DNA from: Allacma fusca
Lineage: Eukaryota > Arthropoda > Collembola > Symphypleona > Sminthuridae
Length of the DNA stretch: 64,000 bases
Assembly: GCA_947179485.1 (NCBI GenBank)
Contig: OX359245.1
Coordinates: 60,189,067-60,253,066 of the forward strand
Direction: 5' to 3'
Shown piece by piece: positions 58,838-64,000 of the stretch. The translations under genes and the position numbers were made by a program. Each line of letters starts with the position of its first letter. The first letter of the stretch is position 1. The notes beneath the pieces are model-generated. The model was not told the DNA's origin and made no database searches. It worked only from the letters and a program-made list of their open reading frames with translations.

Positions 58838-59894
58838 TAATTTCTGTTATTGGATATCCCTCCTCTTTTTTGTTAAATTTTATTCTTGTTTTTATTTTTA
58901 ACACACCTCCCTCCCCTTTTGTTTTGATGAGGCTTCATGACCCCTGTCAATCATCAGAGCTTGTTTATCTTTCCTGCAGCTATTAACAGCTGTATTTTAT
59001 TACTCATATAGAATACATTTTGTGCCAATGACTATATAGCCTTACAGTAGTGCAGTAAATTACCCATGTACTTCTGTAAGTGATATTTTTGTACACTGAT
59101 TTAAGTAATAAAAGTTGAATTTTGTCATTAAAACTTTCGTCAATGCTGTATTTTATTCTCAAGTTGAGTCTTGAGAGTGGATGTTTTTTTGGGAATCCCA
59201 TCAGGTCATGTGTTCTAATTTGCACTTGAGAGATGCATTGATTTAGTATCTATATAAATACATATATGTAGGTGTGTATGAACTACCTATGAATATTCAA
59301 CTTCATTATTTGATAAAACTTTATCAATTTTTTGAGTGAGATAGATATAGTGTAATGGCAATGGCAAATTTAGTGGTTAACTATAGCAAGCGTAATATTT
59401 AGTCTTGAAATTCTTTCCTATTAAAGCATAGAGTCCGAACTTGTATGTACATACTGTAGGGACGCAGACTGTCCTGGAAACTTGTATTACGTGAAGTGGG
59501 GAACTACTTTTAGTTAAACTAATAATTATAGCAAGTGCAGAGAAAACTCATTACTGATATGGAACTTTCGCATATGATTGACATGCGAAAACAGGTTCAC
59601 AGTTCACACGCACATATATATGTAAATGTATTTTGAATTATGGGTAATAATTTTTACTTGAGTTGAGTGCTCATATATGTGTGGAAAGGAATCAAAGGAA
59701 GGTTTGCTCGTGTGTATGATAAAACACAGGAGTGACATAACCAGCATTGTAGGTATTAGCCCAATTGCTCTTGACTGCATAATTACATATATTTATTGGA
59801 GTGAAGAATTATTATCCTTCCATTTAGTATTTTTATTCCCTCGTGGACAGTCTGCTGGTATTATTCCTTTAAGTGTGGATTGAAAGGGAGCAGA
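58838..59894. other. Intergenic
   Basis: 3' flank of the CRAL-TRIO gene (AATAAAAG near 59107) and upstream region of the acetyltransferase gene. No gene seen. Confidence 0.4.
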
Positions 59895-60659
59895 ATGTCG
59901 ACTACACCTACGTCCAAGGCTTTGGAAGGAGAGTGGAACGGTTTTGTCTTCCGATTGGCAACGGATGAAGACTTTCCGAAAATCTCGGACCTCCTCCGGG
60001 ATAACTTCTTTACTTCGGAGCCCCTCACTGTCTTATGGGGAACTTCTGAGGAGTATGAGAGGGACGTGGATATGATGTGTCGAGCAATGTTAGGGGACAA
60101 TTTGAGCTTCCTGGCCTTGGATGCCGCCACCAACGAGGTGATTTAAAGCTGAAGAGAATTTGTATAATTTTCTAGTAACAGAGTAATTTTAATTTTTTCA
60201 AAACGTTGACTTTAAGATTTTTTTTTGTTTTTAAAGGTTGCAGGAGTGCGTCTGAATTTCCACAATGCCCGAGAGAGTCAACCCGCTCCGCCCACAAATC
60301 AAAACGCTAAGAGGATCACGTACTTACTGAGGCTGTTAAATGAGAAATCCCAGCTTTTTGATACGTACAAAATTGAGGAGTTTGCAAATTTATTCACTAC
60401 CTGCGTTCATAAGAATTATCGTCAACGGGGTCTGGTCACGGAGATATACAGAAGGACAATTGCCCTGACCCGTGAGAGGGGGTACTTCTTAGCAATGGCA
60501 ACTTTCACAAACCCTTTCTCGAGAGCAGGTGCTGCCAAAGTTGGATTCCAAGAATTGGCTCGAATCCCTTTGAAGGGGCTAAAGGATGAGGATGGAGAAG
60601 AACTAGCTCCTGGTGCTTCTGATGACTTCTGTATAACTCAAGCTGTTTACATTCTTTAA
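59895..60659 (+). CDS. GNAT acetyltransferase, arylalkylamine N-acetyltransferase-like
   Basis: Two exons, 59895-60137 and 60237-60659, joined at phase 0 (GAG|GTGATT ... TTTTAAAG|GTT); 221 residues. The start is the first ATG; a TTG five codons earlier is in frame but is not a eukaryotic start. Motifs: N-terminal FRLATDEDFPKISDLLRDNFF, a helix common to the dopamine/arylalkylamine acetyltransferase group, LSFLALDAATNEVAGVRLN (beta strands), and the acetyl-CoA loop YRQRGLVTEI at about 142-151, followed by FLAMATFTNPFSRAGAAKVGF. These enzymes acetylate monoamines (cuticle tanning, neurotransmitter clearance) or fatty-acyl amines; the substrate is not predictable. Cytosolic. Confidence 0.9.
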
Positions 60660-61849
60660 CTATACACAGTATAGTAATTTAGCTTGGATAAAATTCAGGC
60701 AATTCTTAACACATTGGCATTGCAATTTTACCCCAGTGTTTCAACAACAAAAAATTCCAACAGTTCAAAAAATTCACAAAATTCCTGTTCAGTCAAATCG
60801 TTATTTTTATGTCTCAATTCATTGTAGGAGATGAACGCATCGTTTGACTCGGGTTGATATATTTTGTACAATAAACTTGACGCTGTATCAAAGTATCCTG
60901 TTATAATGGAATTATTATTTTTTTTTAAATTCAGAGCTCAAATTATTTCTCCACCTTGGCTTCAGTATTTTCAAATTCGTCTGGTGAATTAAATTTGAAT
61001 GAATGCTTTTCTTTTACCCAATGAGTGGAAAGAGGCAGAGCCAACACACCAATTTCTAGAAGCTAGAACACTAAAATGCAATAGTCAAGGAGTAATTACG
61101 TCGAAAAAAAATTGCAAGTTGTGTACCATATCAAATATATGACATATCGTCGCTGAGGAGAGCAAATGGTCTACGTCCGTATGTTTCTGTACACAACATT
61201 TGCACCGTTTTGCCTCTTCAACGACGATACGCTCATATTTGCATTCAGTGTTTCAAGTGTAAATTGACAATCAATTTACTCGTTAAAGATAATTTTAATA
61301 GTTTTCAAGTATGCCTGTTTCTAGCTGCTAAACATCAAATGGTTCAACTGAATTTGTTATTACTACTTTAATCTGGTAATATATTTCAGCAGGACTGATG
61401 CACATGCATTATAGAATGATGTGGATAAAAGTTAAATGTTAATTATTCCAATGGTTTTGCAGACGTTTGAACTTTTTTCATGTCATTGTCTCTTCTAAAT
61501 TTGAATCAAAATTCAAATATTTTTACAATTTTCGTAAGTACAAATTTTGATTGTAATTTGAATTGTTAGGAAAAGAATTCGAACATTTGATACATATATC
61601 CTACTGTAGAAACACCATAACTCCCAGTTTAGTTTTTGGTGGTCTGATAAACATCGTACGATGTTCAAATTATGCTAAGTTTGCCTTTTATCCCTGTACA
61701 AAATGTTTACAGTTGGTTGACTGTTTAAACTTAAAAAAAATTTTACAAACTTGTTTTTTATTACAGATAAAATATAGTTTCAAATTGAAATTCAATCAAA
61801 GTAAAAATGCTTCGCTCTACATAATTAAGTTTTCAGTTAGGCTTTTTCT
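60660..61849. other. Intergenic between the acetyltransferase and the membrane protein
   Basis: AATAAACTT near 60870 may be a polyadenylation signal. Holds the second small hairpin repeat. No gene seen. Confidence 0.4.
61145..61229. repeat. Small hairpin repeat, copy 2
   Basis: Arms TATCGTCGCTGAGGAGAGC and the reverse complement of TATCGTCGTTGAAGAGGC fold over about 27 bp, including AAA(T/A)(G/C)GGT. Related to 26247-26326. Confidence 0.55.
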
Positions 61850-62287
61850 TTAAGCACTGTGCCCTTCCTCATTGTCACTCTCAATGTCAAAGCGAATGAT
61901 GCTCCTCTTCTTCCATGCGGCTATCATCATAGCTTCGTCAAAGACCTCATCCTCTTCCGCATTATCCGTGGGTGGCTTGGGAGAGCTCTTCGCGTGAATC
62001 ACGACATACAACAAGAGTGTGGCTACTAGCACGAAGATGATCCCAGACACCACTGTCACTCCAATAAGTATCCCATTGAGATACGGAGATTGAGTTGGGA
62101 GCACAGGTTCAGAAGTGACCTCCAAAATTTCTGGTACTTGCTCATTGTCAGATGTCCAAGTTGGTAACTCTGTAGAAGTATGACTTATTGTTGTATTCTC
62201 TTTCACAGCCTTCCAGCTCTTCGGCAGGTGGAATCTCCAAAAAGAATTGAAACTTTTTTCATCCTCCATGTCCTGTTGTATTCCCAT
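61850..62287 (-). CDS. Single-pass membrane protein, paralogue 2
   Basis: 145 residues. Same plan as 34818-35261: start MxxQxDxEDxKSxNSxW, SWKAVKE, then VTSEPVLPTQSPYLNGILIG leading into the membrane segment (VVSGIIFVLVATLLLYVV), HAK, an acidic EEDEVFDEA stretch, and a tail ending RFDIESDNEEGHSA. Most conserved in and just before the membrane segment. No known domain recognised. Confidence 0.7.
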   Translation of the reverse strand: MGIQQDMEDEKSFNSFWRFHLPKSWKAVKENTTISHTSTELPTWTSDNEQVPEILEVTSEPVLPTQSPYLNGILIGVTVVSGIIFVLVATLLLYVVIHAKSSPKPPTDNAEEDEVFDEAMMIAAWKKRSIIRFDIESDNEEGHSA

Positions 62288-62890
62288 GATGGGATATTAT
62301 TTCCAGACAAAATTTATTACAGTAGTTCATACCAAAACTCAGCCCAGGAGAAATGTCAAATAAACATGCGAGTGAATACCCGAAGAGTTTTGCCTACACA
62401 GAGGAGATTATTTTTCCAATGGAATGCAATTTGAAATCACTAATGACTGTATCATGATCAATACCTCAAAGGGGTTGAGCTGATATTGATTGCTCATGCA
62501 ACATGATCTGTCAGTTAGGGACCTATTAAGCCTAATCTTGTCAAGATTTTTATCTACAGGTTCAGATTGTTCACATTTGCACATTTACATATTATCTCTA
62601 ATTGACTATACGTTGTAGCAACTTCCAGTTTTTTCTCTAACAGTAACATGTGCTTCTCGTGATGAGAGATAATTGCGGCTTGAAACTTGAATGACTGCAA
62701 AGACACAATTGATCAATGAATGAAGATCTTAATCTCAGAAAAAATAAACGCTATGTAGTTTCATTCCGGAATATCTTCCTGGAAATTATCAAGGATCTCT
62801 GGGAAAGGTGTTAATTATCTAATTTAATTTCTATTCTTAAAACATACATGTATGACAATATATTCTTTAACAATCTGGGTCAATTTTTTA
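61850..62890 (-). repeat. Dispersed segmental duplication, copy 2
   Basis: Partner of 34818-35893; see that entry for shared landmarks. Confidence 0.7.
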
Positions 62891-63511
62891 TATTTTTAAT
62901 GCCGATATATATTTGCATAAAGTGATTTGAATTCGAGGGAATAAGTTTGTATAGCTAGTAGCTACCACATAAAAAGTGTAAAATTTATGACGGAATACAA
63001 AATTTGCACTATTAGCAATATTGAATACTCACAGTGAGTCCACTCAATTGTAATGAATTTCACCTGCTCCTGTATAGATAAGCTATGCATATGTATGTAT
63101 AGATATACATGTATGTATATAAACAAGATATTCAAAACAAATAAATAATTTAACCCCTGCTATATATCAAACGCCGTCCGTCTGTCCTACTGCATTGCTT
63201 GAACAATTTATTCGATAATTATTCGTAGGTTCCGCCATTATATCGGCGCGTCCTAGTTTTCGTAAACATGTGCACACAATATTCAGTGATTATTCGGAAG
63301 TGAGGATAAATTTGAAGATTAGATTTCACCTGCCTTTGTATCAGACAATTTATTTGGATGTTTGTACTTGTACCTTCAAATAATCTCTGAAAAATACGTT
63401 TGTTTGTAAATAGCAATGGGAAAAAAATCCAGAAATATTCATTGCAGCCGACGTTTCCTGAGCGGTTCAAATACTGTAAGCACTGAAACATTTCAACAGC
63501 CAAAAATTATT
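62891..63511. other. Intergenic
   Basis: No gene seen; the minus-strand frame 63219-63503 has no recognisable features. Confidence 0.4.
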
Positions 63512-64000
63512 TCAATTGTCACGTAAGCCTAATTGGTTCCAGATAATTTCCCCAAAAATCACAGTACACAAGAGGGCGTTAACAACAGTGTAAGAATAAC
63601 AGGCCAAATAAATGTGCATCCCTGCGCTGATATTTGAGGGCCGTTTTTTAATTCGTGTATTTTTAATTCCCCCAGTCTCCGAGACTGGGTACTTCAAACC
63701 GTTCTCACTCTTTTCCCAAAACACATTCAAACCTCCCGCCAAGAGATGTTCCAACCTATTTTGGAAAATGTTATACTTTTCGCTAATCCAATCATTTTGC
63801 AATTTATAATACACCCGGCTAGAAAACATTGAGTCCAAAATCCCACCATTGTGAGCGAATTTCAATGAATGATTCAAATGCATCTGCTCCTCAAGAATCC
63901 TCCAAACAATGTTCAAATCCGTGGACAAAGTAACCACCGCAGTCATTGGTTTAGTTAGTTCGGTTACTGTCAGATTCTTCAGATCCTGGTTGCAAGTACA
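63512..64000 (-). CDS. Ionotropic-receptor-like protein, C-terminal part (cut by the window edge)
   Basis: The minus-strand frame is open from the window edge (64000) to the stop at 63512, 162 codons. It reads LKNLTVTELTKPM near the edge, then a ligand-binding-lobe-like region (NIVWRILEEQMHLNH, GGILDSMFSSRVYYKLQNDW) and a final hydrophobic segment MHIYLACYSYTVVNALLCTVIFGEIIW before a short tail. This order, lobe S2 then one last membrane helix, fits the C-terminus of arthropod ionotropic receptors (chemosensory iGluR relatives). The call is from layout, not from a signature motif, so it is moderate. The pore and M1-M3 would lie outside the window. Confidence 0.5.
   Translation of the reverse strand, partial: CTCNQDLKNLTVTELTKPMTAVVTLSTDLNIVWRILEEQMHLNHSLKFAHNGGILDSMFSSRVYYKLQNDWISEKYNIFQNRLEHLLAGGLNVFWEKSENGLKYPVSETGGIKNTRIKKRPSNISAGMHIYLACYSYTVVNALLCTVIFGEIIWNQLGLRDN

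Overview
The window is nuclear DNA of an animal, most likely an arthropod and probably a springtail (inference). The genes have short GT-AG introns and the DNA is AT-rich. The gene set (CHK/EcKinase-like kinase, F-box/LRR protein, GNAT of the arylalkylamine acetyltransferase type, CRAL-TRIO protein, WSD-type acyltransferase, ionotropic-receptor-like C-terminus) fits arthropods. There is no sign of prokaryotic organisation. The species cannot be fixed from the sequence.

Layout: (1) 1-5256 holds a Helitron-like 3' end and a dead wax-synthase/DGAT-like (WSD) gene split by a three-deep nest of non-autonomous hAT transposons. (2) 5437-12505 and 16952-21455 are two copies of a roughly 3.9-kb segment, each carrying one three-exon gene for a secreted, charge-partitioned precursor protein. 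Each copy carries transposons that the other lacks. (3) 13078-16943 lies between the copies and is repeat-derived. (4) 23188-24931 is an intact EcKinase-like gene. (5) 25701-27072 is a repeat island, followed by a PCNP-like nuclear protein gene at 27710-28672. (6) 30278-34577 carries small transposons, a broken two-exon gene and a degenerate tandem repeat. (7) 34818-35261 and 61850-62287 are dispersed paralogues of a single-pass membrane protein. (8) 39001-40600 is an F-box/LRR-like gene. (9) 43750-50606 is a nearly complete, young BEL/Pao LTR retrotransposon on the minus strand. (10) 54895-60659 carries a secreted CRAL-TRIO protein and a GNAT acetyltransferase. (11) The right edge cuts an ionotropic-receptor-like gene.

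The two most striking things are the transposons and the duplicated precursor gene. At least ten short transposons are present, most with terminal inverted repeats and precise 8-bp target duplications (hAT hallmarks). None encodes a visible transposase, and each family fills its ends with its own short repeated word (CGGGTA, CAAGT, GGGAC, CCTAC, GTATTTTG, GGAACA and others). The precursor protein has a signal peptide, a Cys-containing N-domain, acidic blocks, and two cationic segments each opened by a Lys-Arg|Gln site. The last segment is Pro/Arg-rich with four cysteines and is the best conserved part. This resembles the build of an antimicrobial or other processed-peptide precursor, but that role is inference.

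All gene models were made by eye from splice signals and frame. Names rest on recognised motifs, not on database searches.
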